Positions 15,829-24,274 are shown, counted from the first letter of the stretch. The stretch: DNA of 32,881 nucleotides from Anaeromonas gelatinilytica (GCF_016820635.1 NZ_WSFU01000086.1:1-32881), one strand, 5' to 3'. Program-made: numbers and translations. Notes: generated from the sequence alone by a model not told the origin.

Positions 15829-15857
15829 ATAATTATAAAATAAGAAAGGTTGATTAT

Positions 15858-16166
15858 ATGGAAAATACTGAAAACCTTTTAAAGCAAATCCTAAATAGTC
15901 AAAATGATATAAAACAAGACATAAATAATATGAACCAAGATATAACTGATATAAAACAAGATATAAACAATATAAAACAAGATGTAACTGACATGAAATC
16001 TAAACTTAATTCAGTAGTTGACCAAACAGCAAATTTAACTGAATTTAAAACTCATACAAATCAAAGTTTTAGCGATATAAAAGATACACTTAAGTTTATT
16101 ATTCATAAAGAAGTAGAGAACGAACAAGAAATATTTAAATTAAAACAAGTAAATAATAAAAAATAG
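15858..16166 (+). CDS. Coiled-coil protein with heptad repeats
   Basis: 102 aa and the only convincing plus-strand gene here. A repeated unit of about seven residues (QDI-NMNQDITDIKQDINNIK, then KQDVTDMKSK) runs through residues 17-48, so it should form a parallel coiled coil. The C-terminal half (FKTHTNQSFSDIKDTLKFI) may continue the helix. There is no signal peptide or membrane segment. It is flanked by its own promoter and terminator and by the two peptide genes on the other strand. The family is not identified; similar proteins occur in Clostridium genomes. Confidence 0.7.
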   Translation: MENTENLLKQILNSQNDIKQDINNMNQDITDIKQDINNIKQDVTDMKSKLNSVVDQTANLTEFKTHTNQSFSDIKDTLKFIIHKEVENEQEIFKLKQVNNKK

Positions 16167-16175
16167 TTTGTATTT

Positions 16176-16197
16176 GAGCTGAAATCAGCTCTTTTTT
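16176..16197 (+). terminator. Terminator of the coiled-coil gene
   Basis: GAGCTG/CAGCTC stem with a short loop at 16176-16191, followed by TTTTTT, ten nt after the stop codon. Confidence 0.8.
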
Positions 16198-16301
16198 ATT
16201 TGAAATTTTGAACTATCATGCCTTGTTATGTGTAGTTTCTATCTTTAATTCAATACCAATATTTTATTGCAATATAAAGGAATATTATTACATAACTATA
16301 A

Positions 16302-16823
16302 TTAAGGATTAATCTTACTTTTCAAAGTAATATGCATTTCCACTAAATTGTATTTTCTTCCATCTACAACTTTCTTGGACATCTTTTCAACAGAAAATCC
16401 CATCTTGCTCCAGAATAAATAACCAATTTCATTAGTTTCATAACATGCAAGTTTAATTTCTGCAAAATTATTATTTTTAGTTGTCTTAATAAATGTATTT
16501 ATAATCTGTCTGCCTATACCTTTCTCATGTTTATCCATATGTAGCATAAAGAACCCTAAATATAATACATTTTCATTAGGATATCCTTCTACATAATCCA
16601 AAACAGCAATCATGTCATCTCCTTTGTAAAATCCCATGAAAAATTTCTGTTCTAAATCCACTTTCGGTGGAAGTGCCGTTATATCCTCTCTACATTCATC
16701 TAAAGTAAGTATATGCGATTGGGTTCTTGAATAAAAATATGTATTAGACTGCATAAGCTTAAATGCATCTTCTATGTTGTTTTCATCTATTTTACGTACA
16801 TTTGTAAATGAGTCTTTTTCCAT
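16302..16823 (-). CDS. GNAT family N-acetyltransferase
   Basis: 173 aa. MLHMDKHEKGIGRQIINTFI is the acetyl-CoA-binding motif. LACYETNEIGYLFWSKMGFS is the following motif B with the asparagine and FWxKxGF pattern. VRKIDENNIEDAFKLMQS is a typical GNAT first strand and helix. The ribosome binding site (AGGAT) is weak. Repeat copy 3 lies just upstream. Substrate unknown. Confidence 0.82.
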   Translation of the reverse strand: MEKDSFTNVRKIDENNIEDAFKLMQSNTYFYSRTQSHILTLDECREDITALPPKVDLEQKFFMGFYKGDDMIAVLDYVEGYPNENVLYLGFFMLHMDKHEKGIGRQIINTFIKTTKNNNFAEIKLACYETNEIGYLFWSKMGFSVEKMSKKVVDGRKYNLVEMHITLKSKINP

Positions 16824-16864
16824 AAATCCTATTGGAATTTAGGATATTTTAAAACATATTTTAA

Positions 16865-16920
16865 AAATTCTTTACCCCTTATTTCTACAAATTCTTTCCG
16901 TTTCCTTTATTTTTTTGCAT
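16865..16920. repeat. Dispersed intergenic repeat, copy 3 (short)
   Basis: CTTATTTCTACAAA with TTTCCGTTTCCTTTATTTTT matches the second block of copies 1 and 2. It is again upstream of an acetyltransferase gene. Confidence 0.45.
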
Positions 16921-16925
16921 AACAA

Positions 16926-16979
16926 AATAAAAGCATCTATATCTTTACACTAATTTATGTGGATATAGATGCTTTTATT
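16926..16979 (-). terminator. Terminator of peptide gene 2
   Basis: Perfect 18-bp arms AATAAAAGCATCTATATC (16926-16943) and GATATAGATGCTTTTATT (16962-16979), loop 18 nt. On the minus strand the second arm ends in TTTTATTTTGTT. It lies 73 nt past the peptide stop. Confidence 0.65.
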
Positions 16980-17051
16980 GTAGTTTTAAATTAAATTGAA
17001 ATCTTTTTACTTATTCTCAAAAAATTCATTTTGAGACAGCCCCATCATACC

Positions 17052-17171
17052 TTAATAGCACTTACCTAAAAAAGGTTGACAAAATAATACAACTAATAGT
17101 AAGAAGAAAAATAGTAACTCACTATCACATCCGCCTTTAAAATGACCTAAGATTCCACCTCTATCAGACAT
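17052..17171 (-). CDS. Small hydrophobic cysteine-containing peptide, copy 2
   Basis: 39 aa, MSDRGGILGHFKGGCDSELL followed by FFFLLLVVLFCQPFLGKCY. It differs from copy 1 at positions 4, 10 and 16 (I to R, G to H, N to D) and by a few conservative changes in the hydrophobic stretch (I25L, I28V and similar). All three cysteines are kept. Ribosome binding site, leader and inverted repeat are conserved as well. The substitutions fall in a pattern that keeps the peptide, which points to selection rather than decay. Confidence 0.7.
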   Translation of the reverse strand: MSDRGGILGHFKGGCDSELLFFFLLLVVLFCQPFLGKCY

Positions 17172-17184
17172 AAAGTTTCATTCC

Positions 17185-17235
17185 TTTCATTTAATATATT
17201 CTTTTTATCTACTATATAATATACATTAAATGAAA
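17185..17235 (-). promoter_or_regulatory. Conserved inverted repeat in the promoter region of peptide 2
   Basis: The same 11-bp arms as at 15449-15506, TTTCATTTAAT and ATTAAATGAAA, with a spacer of 29 instead of 36 nt. Confidence 0.55.
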
Positions 17236-17303
17236 AAAGGTTCAATTTTATAATTTATTTAAATTTTTTAATACATATTAAAATATCCTAATATCTGCAT
17301 GAT

Positions 17304-17525
17304 GTGGTCGTATATTTAGTGAGTAAACTTTCTTTCCTAACTAATTCTATTGCTTTAACATCATCTATATGTGGGGTATATTTATTTATTGAAGAAAGTA
17401 TTAAGAATCTAAATGAATCTAATATTATCTCTCATTTTAATAAAGATAAAATAGTTCCTATTGAAAATGGACTCAAATTATTTAATAAAATTAATCTAAC
17501 TCAATTTTATTCATTCTATATATAG
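17304..17525 (+). CDS. Doubtful small plus-strand frame
   Basis: 73 codons from a GTG. The hydrophobic start LSFLTNSIALTSSICGVYLF and the polar tail NKDKIVPIENGLKLFNKINL look protein-like, and codon use matches the neighbours. There is no ribosome binding site, and the 3' end overlaps the convergent ABC permease gene by 35 nt. It may be a decayed remnant. I recognise no family. Confidence 0.25.
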   Translation: MVVYLVSKLSFLTNSIALTSSICGVYLFIEESIKNLNESNIISHFNKDKIVPIENGLKLFNKINLTQFYSFYI

Positions 17526-18264
17526 TTATCCCTATGAAAATAAAAATATATATGAATGTAAGTAAAATTGACTTATTTAAAAAACTATCATAATTATCAC
17601 TTAAAATATTAGCCTGATTAACTAAATAATATGGAGAAAACTTAGATATTTTTTCTATCATACCTATTGCAGGACTAAGATATATAATACTTAAGCTTAA
17701 AATACCTGCTGCAATGCTTTTTCTAAATAAGCTACTCATAAGTAACACTAGACTTAGATTAAATAAAAAATATACTCCAAAGATTGAACTACTCTTCAAC
17801 ACCCTTCCAATATTAATTATTTCTTCTGGAAAAAGTAGTTTTGAATAATAGTAGTTTATCAAAAATCCTATAAGGATAATAATAAATATTGCTCCAGCAT
17901 ATACAATATATTTTGCTAATACTATACCATTTATATTTACTTTATTAGAATATGGTATTATTAATGTCTTATTTTTTATCTCTTCAGATAATAGTCCCAT
18001 AAGAGTTAATACAATTACCAAATTAGATATTTGAAATAAATTTTGCATATAATTTTGTATAGCACCTTCTTGAGTATAATTTGCTAGCTGAGATAAATCC
18101 ATACCTGGTGCTTGATTCTCTAATATATGTGGCAATAGCTTCAACATTAGTGGATCTAATAGTGCAAATAATATAATACCTAAAGCTATTATTAAAAATT
18201 TAAAATTTCTTATACCTTCCATATATTCTTTTTTTATATAAGCAGTAAAACTATTCATTTTCAT
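17491..18264 (-). CDS. ABC-2 type transporter permease
   Basis: 257 aa with six membrane segments. The N-terminus MKMNSFTAYIKKEYMEGIRN is the usual amphipathic start of ABC-2 permeases, and GLLSEEIKNKTLIIPYSNKV matches their cytoplasmic loop. It overlaps the ATPase gene by 14 nt (ATG at 18264 within VVNENE), so the two are coupled. It forms the membrane part of the exporter with the ATPase upstream. Cargo unknown. Confidence 0.8.
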   Translation of the reverse strand: MKMNSFTAYIKKEYMEGIRNFKFLIIALGIILFALLDPLMLKLLPHILENQAPGMDLSQLANYTQEGAIQNYMQNLFQISNLVIVLTLMGLLSEEIKNKTLIIPYSNKVNINGIVLAKYIVYAGAIFIIILIGFLINYYYSKLLFPEEIINIGRVLKSSSIFGVYFLFNLSLVLLMSSLFRKSIAAGILSLSIIYLSPAIGMIEKISKFSPYYLVNQANILSDNYDSFLNKSILLTFIYIFIFIGITIYRMNKIELD

Positions 18265-19171
18265 TCACCACCTTTATAAATATATCTTCCAAATTACTTC
18301 TTCTTAAATTTAGAGACAATATAGGTATATTTAATTCTGATAATAACGCTATTATGTCTCTACTATCAATATTCTCATCTACATGTAAATTCATAATATT
18401 ATCTTTTACTTCAATATCTTTAATCCAATCTTCCTTTATTTCATCTATAGTTTCTTGATTAATATTATTTTCAAACTCAATATCATATATAGAATGTAAA
18501 TATCTTTGCTTTAGCATATCAAGTTTCTCTTCTAATATAATTTTTCCGTTGTAAAGTATTCCTACTTTATCACAAATCCTTTCTATATCACTTAATATAT
18601 GAGTAGATAAAAATACAGTTATTCCTAGATTTTTAAGATTTTTTATTATATTTATTACATCTTTTCTTCCAGTAGGGTCTAAAGCAGAAGACGGTTCATC
18701 CAATAGTAATATCTCAGGATTATTATACATTGAAACAGCTATACCTAGCCTCTGTTTCATCCCCCTTGAATATCCTCCAATTTTTCTATTACTACTCTTT
18801 TCAAGTTTTACTAATTCTAATAATTCTTTATTTCTAACCTTTATTTTGTTTTTATTAAATCCCAATACTTCTCCGATAAATGTAAGATACTCATTGGAGG
18901 TCATATAAGGATAAAATTTAGGTTCCTCAGGAAGATATCCTATCATTCCTTTAAGATTGCTTCTATTATTTTTCATATCTAGTGAATTTAAAGTTATATC
19001 TCCATCATTATAACCAATTATACCTGCCAATATATTCATCGTAGTAGTTTTTCCAACCCCATTATGACCTAGAAACCCATATATTTCACCTTTTTCTACA
19101 TTGAAATTCACACCATTTAATACTTTATTATTTCCATATCTTTTTGTTAGATTTTCTGCTCTAATCATCAT
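18251..19171 (-). CDS. ABC transporter ATP-binding protein
   Basis: About 306 aa. GHNGVGKTTT is the Walker A motif, GGYSRGMKQRLG the ABC signature and ILLLDEPSSALDP the Walker B. STHILSD is the H-loop. A C-terminal extension of about 80 residues is typical of drug and antimicrobial-peptide exporter ATPases. The start is set at 19171 (or ATG 19168), as AGAAGGA lies 6 nt upstream; the longer frame begins inside the upstream gene. It is second in a PLDc_N / ATPase / permease operon like yxlE-yxlF-yxlG of Bacillus subtilis. Confidence 0.86.
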   Translation of the reverse strand: MMIRAENLTKRYGNNKVLNGVNFNVEKGEIYGFLGHNGVGKTTTMNILAGIIGYNDGDITLNSLDMKNNRSNLKGMIGYLPEEPKFYPYMTSNEYLTFIGEVLGFNKNKIKVRNKELLELVKLEKSSNRKIGGYSRGMKQRLGIAVSMYNNPEILLLDEPSSALDPTGRKDVINIIKNLKNLGITVFLSTHILSDIERICDKVGILYNGKIILEEKLDMLKQRYLHSIYDIEFENNINQETIDEIKEDWIKDIEVKDNIMNLHVDENIDSRDIIALLSELNIPILSLNLRRSNLEDIFIKVVNENE

Positions 19172-19376
19172 AATTATTCCTTCTTCCAAATATTAAAAAT
19201 ACTATAGGACCTAATGTTGATATTAACAATACTACTAATGTCCAAGCTATCTTATTTAAATTTTTTACTCCATTTTTGAATATGGAAACTAAGCAAAACA
19301 TCTTCAATGCCAATTCTACTATAATAACTGGTAAGAACATTTTAAATATTTCCATAGTACTTAATCCTTCCAACAT
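19161..19376 (-). CDS. PLDc_N domain small membrane protein (YxlE-like)
   Basis: About 71 aa with two membrane segments. The first hydrophobic stretch includes FLPVIIVELALKMFCLVSIF. The second, IAWTLVVLLISTLGPIVFLI, is followed by FGRR; WxxxxxxxxxxGPIxFxxFGR is the phospholipase-D-nuclease N-terminal signature found in YxlE. The ATG at 19376 is used; the TTG at 19391 overlaps the GAGGAGGG site. It overlaps the ATPase gene by 11 nt. In the Bacillus sigY operon the equivalent protein sits with an anti-sigma factor; no sigma factor gene is seen here. Confidence 0.72.
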   Translation of the reverse strand: MLEGLSTMEIFKMFLPVIIVELALKMFCLVSIFKNGVKNLNKIAWTLVVLLISTLGPIVFLIFGRRNNYDD

Positions 19377-19415
19377 ATATACCCTCCTCAATATAATACT
19401 TATTAATCATTTTAT

Positions 19416-19445
19416 TATTTAGATAATTAGATAGTTATCTAAATA
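19416..19445. promoter_or_regulatory. Perfect palindrome upstream of the ABC operon, SdpR-operator-like
   Basis: Arms TATTTAGATAA (19416-19426) and TTATCTAAATA (19435-19445) are perfect, with an 8-nt centre, 40 nt upstream of the PLDc_N start. The half site matches that upstream of sdpR (TATTTAGAT, 15192-15200). Confidence 0.5.
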
Positions 19446-19504
19446 TGTAAATAAATTATATAACAACCTTAATATTATGTCAATCATTAATTTATGAATA
19501 TAAA

Positions 19505-19540
19505 AAACTACTAGCACCTATATATAAGTTCTAGTAGTTT
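19505..19540 (-). terminator. Terminator of the argGH operon
   Basis: Arms AAACTACTAG (19505-19514) and CTAGTAGTTT (19531-19540), 10 bp perfect. On the minus strand the second arm runs into TTTTTTA. It lies about 110 nt beyond the argH stop. Confidence 0.75.
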
Positions 19541-19650
19541 ATAAGAAATATAGTAAACTCTGGTAACATCTACTCTTCCAGATAGTTTCTCTCTCACTTC
19601 TACTTTCCATTATCTAAATAGTATTAATTAGTTCTTATTTTAAAAATATA

Positions 19651-20970
19651 TCATTTCATTTCTTTTTTTATTCCTTTTTTAAGACTATTTTCATATTTAA
19701 TATAATCATATATACTCTTATCAAAAAGATCACTAAATTGATTCAGCTCATTTAATTTCAACTCTTCAATAGTCTTATTTTTTTCTTCGCAATATAATAC
19801 TACACTTCCAACAAGTCCATGAGCTTCCCTAAAAGGCATTCCTTTTAGAACTAAGTAATCAACTACCTCTGTAGCATTTAAAAAACCCGTCTTTACAGCT
19901 TTCTTCATTTTATTCTTATTTATCTCTAAAGATTTCAGCATTTCAGCCATTATCTTAAGAGAGGATTGAACTGTTTTTACAGAATCAAAAAATGGTTCTT
20001 TGTCTTCTTGCATATCCTTGTTATATGCTAGTGGTAATGCTTTCATAATAGTTAAAAGGGATATTAAAGACCCATATACCCTTCCTGTTTTCCCTCGAAT
20101 AAGCTCAGCTGCATCAGGATTTTTCTTTTGAGGCATTATACTACTTCCAGTAGCAAACATATCACTTATTTCAATAAAATCAAATTCATTGCTATTCCAC
20201 AAAATAAGTTCTTCACACAATCTACTTAAGTGTATCATTATTATAGAAAAAGCTGATACAATTTCAATAAGATAATCTCTGTCACTTACCCCGTCTAAAA
20301 AATTATCTACACATCCACTAAACCCGAGTTTCTTAGCAGTAAACTTTCTATCTATACTATATGTTGTTCCTGCTAAAGCGCAACACCCAAGAGGACTTTC
20401 ATTAAAAATTTTAATCGCATTTTCCAGTCTTTTTATATCTCTTTCAAACATACTTACATAGGCTAGTAAATGATATTTAAAAGTGACAACCTGAGCTCTC
20501 TGTAAATGAGTATATCCCGGCATAATGACATCTTCATTTTTTTCACCTAATTCTTTTAAAACATTTATAAGTTGTTCTAAATCATATATACTTTCTTTTA
20601 CTTTCAATTTTGCATATAATTTCATATCTACTGCTACCTGATCATTTCTACTTCTGGCAGTATGAAGTTTTTTTCCTGTATCACCTAGTATTCCAACAAG
20701 CTTTGTTTCTATAAAGCTATGTATATCCTCATAATTTCCTTCTATGATTAAATTTTCATTTTCAATTTCTTCTTGAATTTCTTTTAGACTTTTAATTAAC
20801 AAATGCTCTTCCTCTTTGCTCAAAATTCCACACTTAGATAGCATTTGTACATGTGCAATACTTCCTTTAATATCCTGTTCATATAAAATTTTATCAATTC
20901 CCAAAGAACTATTAAAATCCTCCATTAATTTACTTTCAACTGATGTAAACCTACTTCCCCAAAGCTTCAT
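19651..20970 (-). CDS. argH: Argininosuccinate lyase
   Basis: 439 aa, the usual length. GSSIMPQKKNPDAAEL is the fumarase/aspartase-superfamily signature, whose serine is the catalytic base. HTARSRNDQVAVDMKLY and LQRAQVVTFKYHLL are the other two conserved blocks. It splits argininosuccinate into arginine and fumarate, the last step of arginine synthesis. GGGAGATG precedes the ATG at 20970. It lies 19 nt after argG and shares its transcript. Confidence 0.95.
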   Translation of the reverse strand: MKLWGSRFTSVESKLMEDFNSSLGIDKILYEQDIKGSIAHVQMLSKCGILSKEEEHLLIKSLKEIQEEIENENLIIEGNYEDIHSFIETKLVGILGDTGKKLHTARSRNDQVAVDMKLYAKLKVKESIYDLEQLINVLKELGEKNEDVIMPGYTHLQRAQVVTFKYHLLAYVSMFERDIKRLENAIKIFNESPLGCCALAGTTYSIDRKFTAKKLGFSGCVDNFLDGVSDRDYLIEIVSAFSIIMIHLSRLCEELILWNSNEFDFIEISDMFATGSSIMPQKKNPDAAELIRGKTGRVYGSLISLLTIMKALPLAYNKDMQEDKEPFFDSVKTVQSSLKIMAEMLKSLEINKNKMKKAVKTGFLNATEVVDYLVLKGMPFREAHGLVGSVVLYCEEKNKTIEELKLNELNQFSDLFDKSIYDYIKYENSLKKGIKKEMK

Positions 20971-20989
20971 ATCAAAATCATCTCCCTTA

Positions 20990-22186
20990 TCATTTATTAT
21001 TAACCATAGCTTTTATCTTAAATGGTAGGTTATAAATATTAATAAATCCTGTTGAATCCTTGTGATTAAATAATTCACCAGTATCAAAAGATGATATTTC
21101 CTCATTATACAAGGTATAAGGAGAATCAATTGAAGCACATGTTATATTACCTTTATACAACTTTAGTTTCACTGTACCTGTCACCGTTTGCTGAGTTATA
21201 TCAATAAAAGCGTCTAAAGATTCCCTCAAAGTAGTAAACCATAATCCATCGTATAATAGTTCACCATACTTTTGTCCAATCATTTGCTTGAAATGATAAG
21301 TTTGTTTATCAAGGGTCAATCGCTCTAGTTCATCATGAGCAAAATACAATACTGTTCCCCCTGGTGTTTCATAAACTCCCCTTGATTTCATTCCTACTAG
21401 TCTATTTTCTACTATATCTATAATTCCAATTCCATTTTTACCCGCCATCTTATTTAAAATATCTAGCAAATCTATTGGCTTCATAACTACTCCATCAATC
21501 TTTGTTGGCACCCCTTTTTCAAAATATATTTCAACGTATTGAGGTGAATTAGGAGCTTTCTCTGGCGGAGTTATTCTCATATATAGATCAATATCGTGTT
21601 CATTTCTTGGATCCTCAAGATTTCCTCCCTCATGGCTTATATGCCATAGATTCTGATCTCTTGAATATATTTTTTCCTTTGTAACAGGAACTTCTACTTC
21701 CTTAGATTTAGCATAATCAATTGCATCTTCCCTTGACTTTATATTCCATGTTCTCCATGGAGCTATAATCTTTATAGTGGGATCAAAGGATGCTATACTT
21801 ACTTCAAAGCGTACTTGATCATTTCCTTTTCCTGTACAACCATGACATATATATTTAGCATCTTCTAGATGAGCAATTTCTACAAGTCTCTTAGCCATCA
21901 ATGGACGTGCAAATGCAGTTCCAAGCAAATACTTTCCTTCATAAACAGCTCCACTTTTAATTCCTTTAAATAAATACTCAGTAACCAGTTCCTCCTTAAG
22001 ATCTTCTATATACACCTTATTGGCTCCAGTTTTAATAGCTTTAGTTTTTACTTCTTCCATATTATCCTCTTGACCAACATCCAAACATACTGCAATAACT
22101 TGAAAATCATAGTTTTCCTTTAGCCAAGGAACAATTATAGAGGTATCTAAGCCACCCGAATACGCTAATACAACTTTTTCTTTCAT
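20990..22186 (-). CDS. argG: Argininosuccinate synthase
   Basis: About 398 aa. [15 protein letters not shown] is the ATP-pyrophosphatase (PP) loop at the N-terminus. [14 protein letters not shown] is the conserved block that contacts citrulline and aspartate. The enzyme joins citrulline and aspartate with ATP. The start is set at ATG 22186, since AAAGGTGAG lies 11 nt upstream; the GTG at 22201 would overlap that site. It is the first gene of argGH. I see no T-box or clear ArgR box in the 400 nt upstream, though TGAATTTAAGAATAATTATA is AT-rich and could hide one. Confidence 0.95.
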   Translation of the reverse strand: MKEKVVLAYSGGLDTSIIVPWLKENYDFQVIAVCLDVGQEDNMEEVKTKAIKTGANKVYIEDLKEELVTEYLFKGIKSGAVYEGKYLLGTAFARPLMAKRLVEIAHLEDAKYICHGCTGKGNDQVRFEVSIASFDPTIKIIAPWRTWNIKSREDAIDYAKSKEVEVPVTKEKIYSRDQNLWHISHEGGNLEDPRNEHDIDLYMRITPPEKAPNSPQYVEIYFEKGVPTKIDGVVMKPIDLLDILNKMAGKNGIGIIDIVENRLVGMKSRGVYETPGGTVLYFAHDELERLTLDKQTYHFKQMIGQKYGELLYDGLWFTTLRESLDAFIDITQQTVTGTVKLKLYKGNITCASIDSPYTLYNEEISSFDTGELFNHKDSTGFINIYNLPFKIKAMVNNK

Positions 22187-22388
22187 ATCTACTACACTCA
22201 CCTTTCTAACATGAATTTAAGAATAATTATATATGTTTTATTATATATATGCAAGTATTTTTTTTATAGAAGATATAATTTTTTCAATATGAAATGAAAG
22301 AGAAATTATTTTTACATAGATACTATGATTTCAACAAAAATTTTATACAATAAAAGGTAAATCTTTAAATAACTACTCAATTGAATCA

Positions 22389-22481
22389 ATGGCTAAATTG
22401 CATACCTTGCCACGAAAAATTCTTAATTATTTAACTCTAGATGAAGCTTTTATAGAACAGTGTGATTTATTACAGTTATGA
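22389..22481 (+). pseudogene. C-terminal remnant of an IS30-like transposase
   Basis: Plus-strand frame MAKLHTLPRKILNYLTLDEA followed by FIEQCDLLQL and a TGA. The pattern LPRKxLxxxTxxExF is that of IS30-family transposase C-termini (RPRKxLGYxTPxEVF). Everything upstream of it is gone. AACTACTCA just upstream and TGAGTAGTT just downstream are 9-bp inverted repeats that may be relics of the element or of the event that removed it. The rest of the 22187-22620 gap shows no gene. Confidence 0.5.
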
Positions 22482-22621
22482 GTAGTTCAATTTAAAGGAA
22501 AGATAATTTACTCGTAAAAAGGACAGATTAAATCTGACCACATAATATTTTTGTATATTTATGCAAATAATCATTAATAATTAATATTAAAACCTTTAAT
22601 ATTTTATTCCTTCCAATTATA

Positions 22622-22825
22622 TTAGCAGACAAAAAAATTTGAAAAATTATTAACTCTTTCTGTCATTCGATCTATATAAGCTTTTTCATCAAATCCTTCT
22701 AAAGTGCTAAAACTTATATACTGAGTATCCTTTCTAAATTTAATAAGTATATCCTTATTCTTTTCAATATCTATGGAACGAAAATCTAAACTATCCACTC
22801 CTTTATTATTTAGAATACTAAACAT
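22622..22825 (-). pseudogene. Truncated GNAT acetyltransferase
   Basis: 67 codons. LDFRSIDIEKNKDILIKFRK and QYISFSTLEGFDEKAY match the N-terminal helices of GNAT enzymes. The acetyl-CoA motif and the whole C-terminal half are missing. The ATG abuts the stop of the upstream GNAT gene with no gap, which suggests fusion or an original overlapping pair. No ribosome binding site is visible other than the upstream gene's sequence. Confidence 0.5.
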
Positions 22826-23566
22826 CTATACATTCGTAGATACCACAAGCTCTTCAGAATATATCTTATAATTCAAAGCTTTAGCTAGATTTAAAGATGC
22901 TAAATTATCTGAATCAACCCAATATATAGGAAGAATATCATTTTCAATGCACCATTTTGTAGCAGCAATAACTACTTCTTTTCCATAACCTCTCCCTCTA
23001 TATTCCGGTTCAGTCCATACTACTAAATTCCCTCCACCAAAATCAATATTCGAAACCTTACAATAAGAAACTATGTTTTCATCATTAAGAATAACGTATT
23101 GCCTTCCTTGTTCTACTTCTTCTTTTTTTCTACTCCATATATCTTGTTTCTCTTTTAATGTTGTATTTTTTAACCCTTTCATTAAAACTTCCCTTGTAAG
23201 TATAATCGCCCTACTCTTATTGAACTCCCTAAGTCTTGTATCTTCTATAGTTAATCTATACATTTTCCTTATATTATAGTCATCTAGTTTATCATTAAAA
23301 TAAATATCTAATAGTCCATAAAGTTCTTCAAAATTATGATAATTACATGTTGAAATGAATTTCCTAAAAGTCCTAGCATATTTTGGAGAAATTGAACAAA
23401 TAAACTCTGCACCTATATTAGTTACCACTAGAGGATAAAGATACCAATTATTTATAGGTTTATCTCTTTGATTACATTTAAATATAAGCTTTGAAACCTT
23501 AAGATCTTTTTCTTCAACTCCTAAATAGCTATAATAATAATTCCAAAAATCTTCTTCAATATTCAT
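22826..23566 (-). CDS. GNAT family N-acetyltransferase
   Basis: 246 aa with an N-terminal domain of about 120 residues and a C-terminal GNAT domain. WTEPEYRGRGYGKEVVIAA is the acetyl-CoA-binding motif and YWVDSDNLASLNLAKALNYK is motif B. GRQYVILNDENIVSYCKVSN is the preceding strand. AGAGGTG precedes the ATG at 23566. Substrate unknown. Confidence 0.82.
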   Translation of the reverse strand: MNIEEDFWNYYYSYLGVEEKDLKVSKLIFKCNQRDKPINNWYLYPLVVTNIGAEFICSISPKYARTFRKFISTCNYHNFEELYGLLDIYFNDKLDDYNIRKMYRLTIEDTRLREFNKSRAIILTREVLMKGLKNTTLKEKQDIWSRKKEEVEQGRQYVILNDENIVSYCKVSNIDFGGGNLVVWTEPEYRGRGYGKEVVIAATKWCIENDILPIYWVDSDNLASLNLAKALNYKIYSEELVVSTNV

Positions 23567-23613
23567 ATATATACACCTCTTTACTATAGCTTTTATTTCA
23601 CAATATCACTATT

Positions 23614-24037
23614 TTAAAATACTAGCATTTCCGCTTCTTTTAGTATCCTATTAAATTCACTCATTACCCTATCCCAATTTTCAAGATAATGTAAAGTTAA
23701 TGAAGACAATACAATATCAAATTCTTCATCTTCTATAAAATCCAAAGGTTCATTTAAATCCGCCTGTATTATTTTAGCTCTTTCTCCTATCTTACTTTTA
23801 GTCATTTCTACCATTTTAGGACTAAAATCTAGAGCTGTTACACTAGCTCCCTGATTTAATAACCAATCTGTATACCATCCAGCTGCGCGATAAGCATCTA
23901 ACACAACCTTTCCTTTCACATCTGGAAGCAACGAAAGGGTTGCTGGTCTCTCATAATATGCATTATATGGCTTTGTCATAATAATATTCTGACATATTAT
24001 TATAGGCCTCCAATGAAATTGATTTATTCTTCTTCAT
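23614..24037 (-). pseudogene. Broken SAM-dependent methyltransferase
   Basis: The original start is at 24037 (GGAGAAATTT before ATG, MKKNKSISLEAYNNMSEYYY), but the frame shifts near 23970 and continues as KPYNAYYERPATLSLLPDV. SAM motif I reads VLDAYRAAGWYT where the family has VLDAGCxxGWYT, so the glycine-cysteine pair is lost. The sequence stops after NRILKEAEMLVF, about half the usual length (about 240 aa). A frameshift, a damaged cofactor site and a 3' truncation together show a dead gene. Confidence 0.72.
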
Positions 24038-24241
24038 AAATTTCTCCTTTATTTAAATGTAAGTATACAATTTACCAAAAATATCTTTTATTTCAATCAA
24101 TATATTTCCTAAAAGTATACTTCTATATAATCTAGATATATTCCTTTAATTTTTATGAGTATCCTAAATATCTTAAAATAGATATTGACATAGTTTTCTT
24201 AGGAAATGTCGAATACAGAATTATTTCCTGGGAAATTGACA

Positions 24242-24274
24242 AGAAAGAACGTATCTCAAGGATACGTTCTTTCT
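24242..24274. terminator. Perfect 14-bp hairpin in a long intergenic region
   Basis: Arms AGAAAGAACGTATC and GATACGTTCTTTCT with a 5-nt loop. It lies about 200 nt past the S66 peptidase stop. The plus strand continues ATTATTACATATATTTTTATTT, the minus strand has no T-tract. The gap 24038-24474 shows no gene, so it may be a terminator of lost plus-strand DNA or a remnant palindrome. Confidence 0.4.

Noticed and set aside
22202-22620. Possible T-box or ArgR box upstream of argG
   Set aside because: No T-box specifier/antiterminator structure or clear TGAAT-type dyad was found; only AT-rich similarity.
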